In this document: positions 8,601 through 16,672 of the stretch, in pieces
Layout: each line of letters starts with the position of its first letter
How positions within the stretch are numbered: the first letter of the stretch is position 1
Assembly (NCBI GenBank): GCA_028278625.1
Contig: JANQDY010000006.1
Span: 26,355-90,354 of the forward strand
Reading direction: 5' to 3'
DNA length: 64,000 nt
Source: Thermodesulfobacteriota bacterium
GTDB taxonomy: Bacteria; Desulfobacterota; DSM-4660; Desulfatiglandales; Desulfatiglandaceae
Position numbers and translations under genes: made by a program
The notes under the pieces: model-generated
The model's database searches: none
Told to the model about the DNA's origin: nothing
Seen by the model: the letters and a program-made list of their open reading frames with translations, nothing else

Positions 8601-9218
8601 TCAGTCTTTCTCCGCCACTTTGACTCTCAGCTTCTTGACCAGCTCATCATAGGAAGAGCGAACGATAATACTATTGAACTGTTTTCGATAATTGTTGACA
8701 AGGCTTATGCCTTCAACGGAAATGTCATACACCCGCCATTCTCCATTCCGGTCTTTCAGTCGGTAGAGAACTTCCACCTCCGTATTGGAATGGGTAAGGA
8801 TCTTTGCCTTGACGGTTCCGTATTTCCCGTCAAGGGTCTCCCCCACATAAATCACCTTTTCGCCGGAATAGCTTCCAACCCTGTCCAGATACGTCCGTTC
8901 CAGCAGTTTTCCGAAAAGTGAGATGAATTCCTTTTTTTCAGCTTCCGTTCGTTTTCGCCAATGTCTGGCAAGGGATCTTTTGGTCATGGCCTCCCAGTCA
9001 AACCGTTCATCCACTGCTTCCCGTATGAGCTTCCCTCGCTTTTTTTTATGTTCCGGACCTTTCAGGGCCGGATCCGATACAATGGCCAAAATGCGGTCGG
9101 TGGTCTCCTTAATGCCGTCCGTGGGAGCACCGGCAAAACAGGTTGAAACCGCCGCCAAACAGAGCAGAACAATGCAGAAAAGAGATCGAGTGATGGGCCC
9201 TATCCCGCTCTTTACCAT
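8601..9218 (-). CDS. mlaC: MlaC-family periplasmic phospholipid-binding protein
   Basis: The 205-residue protein has an N-terminal signal peptide (SLFCIVLLCLAAVSTCFAG) and the Ttg2D/MlaC fold pattern: RILAIVSDPAL, then FDWEAMTKRSLARHWRKRTEAEKKEFISLF, and a conserved ending in YRKQFNSIIVRSSYDELVKKL. It shuttles phospholipid between MlaA and the inner-membrane MlaEFD complex. AAAGGAGGT lies just ahead of ATG 9218. Gene order and spacing (27 bp after mlaD, 1 bp before mlaA) support co-transcription. Confidence 0.93.
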   Translation of the reverse strand: MVKSGIGPITRSLFCIVLLCLAAVSTCFAGAPTDGIKETTDRILAIVSDPALKGPEHKKKRGKLIREAVDERFDWEAMTKRSLARHWRKRTEAEKKEFISLFGKLLERTYLDRVGSYSGEKVIYVGETLDGKYGTVKAKILTHSNTEVEVLYRLKDRNGEWRVYDISVEGISLVNNYRKQFNSIIVRSSYDELVKKLRVKVAEKD

Positions 9219-9244
9219 AATGGACCTCCTTTAGTAATCAAAGC

Positions 9245-9685
9245 CTAGAGTTTTCCGAAAACATAGTTGGAAATCAGCTCTTCAAGATCCACGGCGGATT
9301 GGGTGTCTCTGATTTTTCCGCCCGGACCGATGAGTTCTTCAGAACCACCGGGTGTAATCTCAACGTATTTGTCGCCGATGAGACCCCGTGTCTTAATGGA
9401 AGCGATGGCATCTTCCTGAATTTCTATGTCAGCGGGGAAATCCATCACCACAAGGGCCTGATAATCATAAAGACGGACCTCTTTCACCCGTCCGATTTCA
9501 ACGCCGGCGATCACCACCGAAGATCCCGCTTTTATGCCGCCGCCGTTTGAGAAAACCGCTTCCACCTCATATCCGCGGCTGCCCAGAACCTCCATTTTCC
9601 CCAATTTGATGGAGAGATATCCCAGGCACAAAATCCCCAAAATCATGAAAAGACCCACACATAACTCAAGATCAAATTTCTTCAT
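9245..9685 (-). CDS. mlaD: MlaD-type MCE-domain substrate-binding protein
   Basis: This protein starts with MKKFDLELCVGLFMILGILCLGYLSIKLG, whose hydrophobic part serves as a single membrane anchor. A mammalian-cell-entry (MCE) domain follows, with VFSNGGGIKAGSSVVIAGVEIGRV and SIKTRGLIGDKYVEITPGG. In the family it forms a hexameric lipid-conducting ring on the MlaE/MlaF transporter. ATG 9685 is chosen over the in-frame codon 21 bp upstream because GAGGGACAG precedes it. At 146 residues it is shorter than E. coli MlaD, with little sequence after the MCE core. Confidence 0.93.
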   Translation of the reverse strand: MKKFDLELCVGLFMILGILCLGYLSIKLGKMEVLGSRGYEVEAVFSNGGGIKAGSSVVIAGVEIGRVKEVRLYDYQALVVMDFPADIEIQEDAIASIKTRGLIGDKYVEITPGGSEELIGPGGKIRDTQSAVDLEELISNYVFGKL

Positions 9686-9723
9686 CTGTCCCTCATTGTC
9701 TAGCACCCTCTCCCGTTTTAAGC

Positions 9724-10443
9724 CTATCCCTCCAGAAACGTCCTGATCACCGGGTCACGGCTCTTCTTGAAATCCTCCGGGGTTCCGTTGGCCCGCACCA
9801 ACCCTTCATGAAGCATGACGACCCGGTCGACAATGGCAAAGACCCTCGGAATTTCATGGGTAACGATAATGCCCGTGAAAGAGAGCCGACGGTGGCAGGA
9901 ATCGATCAATTCCAGAATCGACTGCCCCGTGATCGGATCAAGCCCGGTGGTCGGCTCGTCAAACAGCATGATTTCGGGATCCTCCACAAGGGCCCTGGCC
10001 AGGGCCGCCCTTTTTACCATGCCACCGCTGATCTGAGAGGGAAACCGGTGCTCGGAACCTGACAGACCCACGTTTTCAAGCTCCGACATCACCTTCTCGC
10101 AAATGGCTTCGCGGTTCATTCGGCTCTTTTCTTTCAAGGGGAATGCGACGTTTTCAAACACCGTTAGGGAATCAAAGAGGGCTCCTCCCTGAAAGAGAAA
10201 CCCCAAACCTTCCCGAAAAGCCCTTAGCGCTTCCCGGCCAGCGGTTGGGATCTCAAGACCGTCAACCGTGACACTTCCTCCATCCGGTTTCATGAGCCCC
10301 GCCACATGCTTCAACAGGACACTCTTTCCCCCGCCACTTCCCCCAACCAGGGCAACCACTTCACTTTGTCCCACATCAAAGGAAATGCCCTTCAAAACAT
10401 CGTGGCCGTCAAAAGATTTTTGCAGGTTTTCAATTTTGATCAT
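9724..10443 (-). CDS. mlaF: MlaF ABC transporter ATP-binding subunit
   Basis: This 239-residue ATPase powers the Mla phospholipid transporter. It shows a Walker A loop (GGSGGGKS), Q-loop (FLFQGGALFDSL), signature (ISGGMVKRAALARAL), Walker B (EIMLFDEPTTGLDP) and switch histidine (VTHE). The length and the FDSLTVFENVAFPL segment are typical of MlaF/Ttg2A. It lies between mlaE and mlaD. No small STAS protein (MlaB) is present in the operon. Confidence 0.95.
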   Translation of the reverse strand: MIKIENLQKSFDGHDVLKGISFDVGQSEVVALVGGSGGGKSVLLKHVAGLMKPDGGSVTVDGLEIPTAGREALRAFREGLGFLFQGGALFDSLTVFENVAFPLKEKSRMNREAICEKVMSELENVGLSGSEHRFPSQISGGMVKRAALARALVEDPEIMLFDEPTTGLDPITGQSILELIDSCHRRLSFTGIIVTHEIPRVFAIVDRVVMLHEGLVRANGTPEDFKKSRDPVIRTFLEG

Positions 10444-10510
10444 GGGAAAAATCGCTCAAAGGGAGATACGCTCCCAAAAAACGGAACCGGCGCCACAAGG
10501 GTTCAAGAAT

Positions 10511-11281
10511 TCAAAAGAGTATGGATGTCATAAAATAATCCCATACAAGAATCAACACAGAAGAGAGCACAACCGCTTGGGTGGTCGCCCGGCTCACCCC
10601 TTCGGACCCGAATCCGGTGTATATACCCGAAAAATACCCCTTGAAACAACAGACCCATGCGATAATCACCCCAAAACTCAAAGATTTGTATATGCCTTCG
10701 AGCACATCTCTCATCTCCACGTAATGGGCCATTTCCCCGAAATAGGTGCCGGCACCCACGCCCAACAATTTGCCACCGATAAGGTAGCCGCCGAAAATGC
10801 CCACCACATCAAAGAGGGCGGTGAGCAAGGGGAGACATATCATGGCTGCGATCAGATTGGGCACCACCAGATATCGGTAAGGATTGAGACCCATGAGTTC
10901 CAGGGCATCGATCTGCTCGGTAATCCGCATGATCCCGATTTCCGCGGCAATGGCCGATCCCGCCCTCCCCGTCACCATCAGGGCGGCAATGACCGGACCC
11001 AGTTCCTTGATGAGTGCAAGGCCCACCATGGGCCCTAAGAACGCATCGGAACCGAATCGACTCAGACTGTAAAATCCCTGAAACCCCAGGACCATCCCCG
11101 AAAAGCCGCCGGTCAGGACAATGAGCAAAATGGACTGGAATCCAATGAATTGAATCTGTTTGAGGCACCGGCGAAGCTTAATGGGCGGCAGAAAGGTGTA
11201 AAAAAGGGTGTTCAGAAAAAAGATGCCCATGGCACCCATTCTGCGAACGGTTGTCAGGGTCTGGGAACCGACCAGCCTCAC
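10511..11281 (-). CDS. mlaE: MlaE-type ABC transporter permease
   Basis: The 256-residue membrane protein matches MlaE/YrbE permeases, with FIGFQSILLIVLTGGFSGMVLG, the conserved cytoplasmic segment ELGPVIAALMVTGRAGSAIAAEIG, and MRITEQIDALELMGLNPYRYLVVP. About five to six hydrophobic segments are visible. It starts at GTG 11281 and is the first gene of the mla operon. A promoter-like pair lies at 11353-11380. Together with MlaF and MlaD it forms the inner-membrane lipid transporter. Confidence 0.93.
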   Translation of the reverse strand: MRLVGSQTLTTVRRMGAMGIFFLNTLFYTFLPPIKLRRCLKQIQFIGFQSILLIVLTGGFSGMVLGFQGFYSLSRFGSDAFLGPMVGLALIKELGPVIAALMVTGRAGSAIAAEIGIMRITEQIDALELMGLNPYRYLVVPNLIAAMICLPLLTALFDVVGIFGGYLIGGKLLGVGAGTYFGEMAHYVEMRDVLEGIYKSLSFGVIIAWVCCFKGYFSGIYTGFGSEGVSRATTQAVVLSSVLILVWDYFMTSILF

Positions 11282-11352
11282 GGCCCTGGGAAAAAGCGCA
11301 GCAGCCCCGGCATCATGGTTTAGGATTTTTCCGATGTTGAAATTCCTTTCCT

Positions 11353-11380
11353 TTTATAATAACCCTTAGTGTTGATTCAA
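11353..11380 (-). promoter_or_regulatory. Candidate sigma-70 promoter of the mla operon
   Basis: On the minus strand TTGAAT (11380-11375) is followed after 16 bp by TATAAA (11358-11353), about 70 bp upstream of mlaE. The boxes match the consensus at 4 of 6 and 5 of 6 positions. On the plus strand a TATAAT at 11355-11360 overlaps it and could serve rlmH, but it has no good -35 box. Confidence 0.4.
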
Positions 11381-11424
11381 TACGATGGAAACACCTGACG
11401 TTGGCCGATGGTGTCGGAGGCCCC

Positions 11425-11895
11425 ATGCCGAAAATCAAAATCATCGTTGTTGGTAATACCAAATCTTCTTTCCTCAAAGATGGGGAATCCCTCTATCTCA
11501 AACGTCTCAGGCAATACACACCCGTAGAATGGATCGAAGTCAAGCCCCAAAAAGTTACAAAAGGGGCGGTTAATGAAAGAGTATTGGCTTTGGAAGGGCG
11601 TACCATTCTGAAGAGATTCCACTCAAGAGATCATATTGTTGCCCTTGATGTATCGGGAAAGGAATATTCTTCTCTGGCCCTGTCCAAACACATAGAACGG
11701 CTGTCATGGAAGGGAGACGCCTTGTGTTTCGTGATCGGAGGTCCTTTGGGAATTTCCAAAGAGATCCTGCAGAGGGCTCATGAAACGCTGTCACTTTCAA
11801 AACTAACCCTGACCCACGAAATGAGCCGCGTCCTGCTGCTGGAACAGCTCTACAGGGCATTCACCATCATGAGAGGGGAGAAATATCATAAATAG
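11425..11895 (+). CDS. rlmH: 23S rRNA (pseudouridine1915-N3)-methyltransferase RlmH
   Basis: RlmH methylates pseudouridine 1915 in helix 69 of 23S rRNA, using S-adenosylmethionine within a trefoil-knot fold. The 156-residue product has the family length and its motifs: KIKIIVVGNTK at the start, ALDVSGKEYSS, FVIGGPLGISKEI, LSLSKLTLTHEMSRVLLLEQLYRAF, and the terminal MRGEKYHK. ATG 11425 is preferred over an upstream in-frame codon because GGAGG at 11413-11417 is well placed. It is a single gene, divergent from the mla operon. Confidence 0.96.
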   Translation: MPKIKIIVVGNTKSSFLKDGESLYLKRLRQYTPVEWIEVKPQKVTKGAVNERVLALEGRTILKRFHSRDHIVALDVSGKEYSSLALSKHIERLSWKGDALCFVIGGPLGISKEILQRAHETLSLSKLTLTHEMSRVLLLEQLYRAFTIMRGEKYHK

Positions 11896-11996
11896 GCTCC
11901 CGGTTGCCAGAAAGGCGCCTCTCTTATTTCGCCCATGGGACCACGCAGCCATGGATGTCCCTTTCGGGTACCGCTCATCTCGTCCCCGCTACCGGC

Positions 11997-12359
11997 TCAG
12001 CCTTTTGAAGCTTCAAGGGCCATCGCGATCTTGTTCTTCAATTCTGATAGATCGAAAGACTTGATGACATAGAAATCGGCGGCAATGGATTTCATGTTCT
12101 CCTTGAACGTGTCATAGGCCGTACACAGGACGACCGGAAGGTCATAGAACTTGTTTCTGATATCCTGCAGGAGATCAAGACCGTTGTAATCAACCATCTT
12201 GATGTCCAGTACGATCAGATCCGGCTTTTCTTCCTCTATCTTTTCCAGCAATCTATATCCATTTTCCGCCGTAATCACTTCGTAGCCGGCATCACTCAAT
12301 TCTTCCGAGTAAAGATATCGAATATGCTCTTCATCGTCTACAATCAGGATTTTGGCCAT
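11997..12359 (-). CDS. Stand-alone CheY-like response regulator receiver
   Basis: This 120-residue protein consists of a single receiver domain. The acidic pocket is in ILIVDDEEH, the phosphoacceptor aspartate in IVLDIKM, the conserved threonine in LCTAYD, and the lysine in YVIKSFD. With no output domain it must act by protein contact or as a phosphate sink. No kinase is adjacent, so the partner is unknown. GGAG lies upstream of ATG 12359. The upstream 125-bp gap contains a 10-bp inverted repeat (12377-12386 and 12469-12478). Confidence 0.9.
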   Translation of the reverse strand: MAKILIVDDEEHIRYLYSEELSDAGYEVITAENGYRLLEKIEEEKPDLIVLDIKMVDYNGLDLLQDIRNKFYDLPVVLCTAYDTFKENMKSIAADFYVIKSFDLSELKNKIAMALEASKG

Positions 12360-12484
12360 AATTCTTCTCCAGAAATTTTACAAAGTTCAGTGGGAAACAT
12401 AAATGGCAATAAGACCGGCAATCGAGCTAGAATTCCTTTTTTCCGGGCATCATATCAAAAGCAAATGGACTTTGTAAACCGGTC

Positions 12485-13333
12485 TCAATAAACATAAAAG
12501 CCGCGGCCTGTTTTTCGACCCAACCATCCTGCATCCACGTATTTCCGAAGAAGGGGACACGCACGGTATTTGCTGTCACCCAAACCCTTATGGAGCACCT
12601 CAAGAATTGCCAGACAGGTGTCCAGCCCTATCAGATCCGCCAGGGCCAGGGGACCCATGGGATGGTTCATGCCCAATTTCATGATTTCATCAATATCCTT
12701 GGCTTCCCCCACACCCTCATAAAGCGCGTAGACCGCCTCGTTTATCATGGGCATCAGAATGCGGTTTGCCACAAAACCGGGAAAATCATTGGCCGGCACC
12801 GGGGTTTTTCCCATTTTTATTGCCAGGTCTTGGGTTATTTGCGCCGTTCCATCATCGGTCGCCAACCCGTTGATGATCTCCACCAGTTTCATCATGGGCA
12901 CCGGATTCATGAAATGCATGCCGATGACTTTTTCGGGCCGCTTCGTGGCAGCCGCGATTTTCGTAATGGAAATGGAAGAAGTGTTGGAGGCCAGTATTGT
13001 CCCGGGTTTAGAGAATCCATCCAGATCACTGAATATTTTCAGCTTGAGCGCCTCGTTTTCCGTGGCAGCCTCCACCACAAAATCAGCGCGAATCATATCT
13101 TCCAGGGAAGTGGAAGCCTCAATCCGGCCCAGGATGGTCTGCTCGTCCGCTTGGGTGATCTTTTCCTTTTTTACCATTCGTGCAAGACTTCCCTCGATGG
13201 CTGCATATCCCTTTTCCACGAATTCATCAGCAATGTCATTCATAACCACGGATAAACCGCAGGCGGCCGCCACCTGCGCTATTCCTGAACCCATCTGTCC
13301 CGCACCCACGACCCCCAGCACATTGATTGTCAT
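12485..13333 (-). CDS. hbd: 3-hydroxybutyryl-CoA dehydrogenase
   Basis: This 282-residue NAD(P)-dependent enzyme interconverts acetoacetyl-CoA and 3-hydroxybutyryl-CoA, in beta-oxidation or in fermentative butyrate or PHB metabolism. It has the Rossmann loop [14 protein letters not shown], the segment [11 protein letters not shown], the catalytic histidine region [18 protein letters not shown], and the C-terminal domain with [17 protein letters not shown] and [18 protein letters not shown]. Its length fits the monofunctional short form and not the fused FadB type. AAAGGAG precedes ATG 13333. No acyl-CoA genes flank it, so its pathway here is open. Confidence 0.95.
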   Translation of the reverse strand: MTINVLGVVGAGQMGSGIAQVAAACGLSVVMNDIADEFVEKGYAAIEGSLARMVKKEKITQADEQTILGRIEASTSLEDMIRADFVVEAATENEALKLKIFSDLDGFSKPGTILASNTSSISITKIAAATKRPEKVIGMHFMNPVPMMKLVEIINGLATDDGTAQITQDLAIKMGKTPVPANDFPGFVANRILMPMINEAVYALYEGVGEAKDIDEIMKLGMNHPMGPLALADLIGLDTCLAILEVLHKGLGDSKYRACPLLRKYVDAGWLGRKTGRGFYVY

Positions 13334-13478
13334 ATCAGCACTCCTTTACTTTGTTGATTTAACGACATAACCAGCTATTCAGCCGAGTAACCGCTGTTTT
13401 GATCAATTCTCCGAAGAAAAACTTACATTGAAACAAGACACAGTACAAGCACAAACGTGACGTTTTATGGAATTTTGT

Positions 13479-14600
13479 TCATTTTGCCGGCCCTTTCAGA
13501 CACTCCAAAACAAAACCCGCTGCTGTTACTGCACCGTTTTCCTCCTGACCCCGAACGGGAGGAAGAGCAAGCAGTTCGGAAATCATAAAAACCCAGTTGC
13601 CGTTTTCAAAATCCTTTTCATCGATGGCAAAACCGCTCATATATCTCTCAATATATGCTGAGAGTATATCGGATTCCTGAAACCGGGCTCGCTTGATATA
13701 CCCGAAGGGAACGCCTGCGTGATAGACTTCGGATAGGGTACTGTATCCCACTTTTCCCACAACGGCGTCGGCGGCACCAACCAGGTCAGGATGAAAAAAA
13801 TCGGAATGATGTGGCAGAAATATTACATTTCCCCACGTCCGATACCTTGTACCGGCACCCGGCGCCACGAAAAAAACGTTCTTTTGCCGGCGCAATTGTT
13901 CCATAAAAGGATGCTGTTTTGGAATGCCGCCCATGGTTATCAAAACCATTTTGTTCTGATGGGATATGCCGAGACGGTTTCTAACCTCTTTTCGATGGCT
14001 CCTTGAGGACCGGCTGATGGGCCCGGTGGTCAACTGGACCCGTTTTTTAGAGCAGACGGGCGATGCCTGAATATGAAAATCAACGGATAAGAAAAGAGAA
14101 TCAACGTATTCCATATACGGCCGGAATCCGGGGTATTCGGAAGCGTATTCCCCGTAGACCCAATCCCATGTGAAGTTTTCCACCAAGACGGAAGGGAGAC
14201 CGGCTTTTTTTGCAACCACGATCCCAAGGGGCGAAATATCGCAGATGACCGCGGCGCAACCCAAACGATTTACCTTCCCCGCCAAGGACTCAATCCACAC
14301 CGGATCGAAGGGCAGAAATTCCCTCAAAGATGCCACTGTTTTCTTGAGATCCGCGCGCAGGGGATCTTTCTGCACCAGTCCCACATCGGTTTTCACTTCA
14401 TGATAGGCGAAAGGTCCGGAAAGAGATTCATCGAAAAACCATCGGGGAACCGTCGTAAAGATCTCAAAGGACATGTTCCCTTTTCGTTTCCACATGGCGT
14501 TCATAATCGCCGAGGCCCTGGCGGCGTGGCCAAAACCGTGGGGTGATATGAAAGATGCGATTTTCGTGTTTACACCTTCTGTTGATTTTTTTGAACCCAC
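13479..14600 (-). CDS. Glycosyltransferase-like protein (GT-B fold, MurG-like)
   Basis: The 373-residue product begins with IASFISPHGFGHAARASAI, a glycine-rich loop like that of GT-B glycosyltransferases. It ends with a second domain containing VLITMGGIPKQHP, a stretch of hydrophobic strands, and the nucleotide-sugar-binding-like motif GAADAVVGKVGYSTLSEVYHAGVPF, reminiscent of MurG and related UDP-sugar transferases. The acceptor and donor cannot be named. The start is GTG 14600, which leaves an 80-bp divergent gap to the symporter gene. It could alternatively be a related nucleotide-sugar-processing enzyme. Confidence 0.75.
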   Translation of the reverse strand: MGSKKSTEGVNTKIASFISPHGFGHAARASAIMNAMWKRKGNMSFEIFTTVPRWFFDESLSGPFAYHEVKTDVGLVQKDPLRADLKKTVASLREFLPFDPVWIESLAGKVNRLGCAAVICDISPLGIVVAKKAGLPSVLVENFTWDWVYGEYASEYPGFRPYMEYVDSLFLSVDFHIQASPVCSKKRVQLTTGPISRSSRSHRKEVRNRLGISHQNKMVLITMGGIPKQHPFMEQLRRQKNVFFVAPGAGTRYRTWGNVIFLPHHSDFFHPDLVGAADAVVGKVGYSTLSEVYHAGVPFGYIKRARFQESDILSAYIERYMSGFAIDEKDFENGNWVFMISELLALPPVRGQEENGAVTAAGFVLECLKGPAK

Positions 14601-14679
14601 TGGAACACCCTTTTTTGCTTGCGGCAGAGGCCATCGTTGGGTTAATCTTCACCCCCAAAACGGCCCGAATGAAAAACCC

Positions 14680-16176
14680 ATGGAATCCCAATTTCTTCTC
14701 ACGGACAAAATCATTCTCGTTTGCTATTTTCTGGCGGTTATACTCTTTGGCGCTTATTTCCGCAAGAAAAGCAGTACCAGCACGGGGTTCATGATCGCCG
14801 AGGGACGCCTTCCCAGTTGGGCTGTGGGCCTCTCCATATTGGGCACCTTCGTAAGCAGTATCACCTTCCTGGCATATCCCGGACAAGCCTACAACGCCAA
14901 CTGGGATGTCTTTCTGTTCTCGCTCACGCTGCCTCCCGCCGCTTTGTTGGCCACTTTCTATTTCATTCCCCTTTACAGAACACGGGTGAAAATATCGGCC
15001 TATGAATATCTTGAGCACCGTTTCGGACCCTGGGCCCGAATTTATGGGAGCATCAGCTTCATGCTCGGATCACTGGCACGGATCGGCATGATTCTTTTTC
15101 TTGTTTCACTGGTGCTGCACCATCTTACGGGCTGGTCCTATGAAACCATTATCGTTATTACCGGCATCGGAGTGACCTGTTATACGGTGCTGGGAGGGAT
15201 CGAAGCAGTGGTCTGGACCGATGTGGTGCAGGTCATTATTCTTTTCGGGGGAGCCGTCATTTCGATCGTTATGCTATTTGCGGGCATGCCGGAGGGTCCC
15301 GGACAGCTCTTTGAAATCGCAGGGCAACACCGAAAGTTTTCCCTGGGCAGCTGGGAAGCAAAGCTCATCGCCCCCACGGCCTGGGTGGTTTTGATATACG
15401 GCCTCTTTGAGAATCTCAGGAATTTCGGAGTAGATCAGAATTACGTCCAGCGGTACCAGGTCACAACGTCCGTTCGGGCGGCCAGCCGCTCCGTCTGGAT
15501 CGCCGCCATCAGCTACATTCCCATTTCAGCGCTTTTTCTGTTCATCGGCACCGCCCTTTTCTCTTTTTACGCCGCCAATCCCGCCCTCCTTCCCGCGTCT
15601 CTTGAAGGGGCCTTTTCAGGGGACAAGATCTTTCCCTATTTCATCGCAACGGAATTCCCGGTGGGACTGAGAGGCCTCCTGGTTGCCGCTATTTTCGCGG
15701 CGGCCATGAGCAGTATCGATTCATCGCTGAATTGTGTATCGACCCTCACGTTGCTGGACTTCTATAAACGGTATGTGAATCCCGCGGCCCATGAGAAACA
15801 AACCATCAAAATGCTAAGAATCTATACCATTTCGTGGGGTATCCTCGGAACCGTTACGGGACTCGCCATGATTCGGGTCCAAACGGCGCTGGAAACCGGA
15901 TGGCAACTGGCGGGCATTGCGGGCGGCGGACTTATCGGGCTTTTCCTTTTGGGCTTGTTTTCTCCCGGCGCCAAATCATGGCAGGCCGGCACAGCGGTCG
16001 TCGTTAGCATCATCAGTATTTTTTGGGCAACCTTTGCCAGGGAGTTGCCCCCACAGTGGGATTGGCTAGAATGCGCATGGCATTCCCGAATGATCGGGGT
16101 CATCGGTACAATCACTCTCCTGGTGGTGGGGTTCGGGCTGGCGATTCTTGCCGCAAAGGGAAAAAGGGATATTTGA
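14680..16176 (+). CDS. Sodium:solute symporter family transporter
   Basis: The 498-residue product has about 13 hydrophobic segments and the SSS family pattern. Examples are FMIAEGRLPSWAVGLSILGTFVSSITFLAYPGQAYN near the N-terminus, and FRNFGVDQNY-like (NLRNFGVDQNYVQRY) and AAIFAAAMSSIDSSLNCVSTL segments, the latter around the Na+-coupling helix. Such proteins import sugars, amino acids, carboxylates or vitamins with sodium. The substrate cannot be read from sequence. ATG 14680 is chosen because the frame upstream runs into the divergent glycosyltransferase gene and family members begin near this point. No strong ribosome site is visible. Confidence 0.92.
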   Translation: MESQFLLTDKIILVCYFLAVILFGAYFRKKSSTSTGFMIAEGRLPSWAVGLSILGTFVSSITFLAYPGQAYNANWDVFLFSLTLPPAALLATFYFIPLYRTRVKISAYEYLEHRFGPWARIYGSISFMLGSLARIGMILFLVSLVLHHLTGWSYETIIVITGIGVTCYTVLGGIEAVVWTDVVQVIILFGGAVISIVMLFAGMPEGPGQLFEIAGQHRKFSLGSWEAKLIAPTAWVVLIYGLFENLRNFGVDQNYVQRYQVTTSVRAASRSVWIAAISYIPISALFLFIGTALFSFYAANPALLPASLEGAFSGDKIFPYFIATEFPVGLRGLLVAAIFAAAMSSIDSSLNCVSTLTLLDFYKRYVNPAAHEKQTIKMLRIYTISWGILGTVTGLAMIRVQTALETGWQLAGIAGGGLIGLFLLGLFSPGAKSWQAGTAVVVSIISIFWATFARELPPQWDWLECAWHSRMIGVIGTITLLVVGFGLAILAAKGKRDI

Positions 16177-16185
16177 GAGCCGGTT

Positions 16186-16626
16186 TCAATATGGCAGGTT
16201 TTTTTTCAATGTCAGAAAATTGATTCCGTTTTCCGATCGATAGGCCACCTCGTCCATCATCTCCTTCATGATACCCAAGCCCCTGCCGCTCTCTCTAATG
16301 CTAAAAATGCTCGTTTCATCGCTCTTCAATCCGTTCAAAGCGGCCCTTTTGAGCTTTTCCGGGTCCATGGGTTTTCCCCGATCACAGACCTCGAAAACCG
16401 CCTCTTTTGACGAAAGCGAAAAGATAACGGTCACCTCTTGACCGCCTTTCCCGGCGTAGGCATGTTTAATGGCATTGGTAACCCCTTCCGTAACGCACAG
16501 CTCGACGTTGAACGCATCGGTCTCTCTGAAGCCCGCATAGGTGCAAAAACGGTTTACGGCGATTCCAATGAGGGGAACATCCGCCAAGTTGCTTTCGATA
16601 ACCATTTTTACTTTGCGCACGCCCAT
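16186..16626 (-). CDS. RsbW-like anti-sigma factor / serine-protein kinase
   Basis: This 146-residue HATPase_c_2 protein has the N box (ELCVTEGVTNAIKHAYAGKGG), a G1 box (EVCDRGKPMDP) and a glycine-rich G2 segment (ESGRGLGIMKEMMDEV), as in the RsbW/SpoIIAB family. These proteins sequester a sigma factor or target and phosphorylate an STAS-domain antagonist. ATG 16626 is preferred over ATG 16644 because a GGGGGG run lies just upstream. It follows the receiver-phosphatase gene by 46 bp, suggesting a partner-switching module. No STAS gene is present in the window. Confidence 0.88.
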   Translation of the reverse strand: MGVRKVKMVIESNLADVPLIGIAVNRFCTYAGFRETDAFNVELCVTEGVTNAIKHAYAGKGGQEVTVIFSLSSKEAVFEVCDRGKPMDPEKLKRAALNGLKSDETSIFSIRESGRGLGIMKEMMDEVAYRSENGINFLTLKKNLPY

Positions 16627-16672
16627 TCCCCCCCTTATTCCCATCGGGTCATTTCTAACGTCTTTCTACGAT

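Noticed and set aside
12590..13255. 221-codon plus-strand frame opposite hbd
   Set aside because: Shadow of a typical 3-hydroxyacyl-CoA dehydrogenase.
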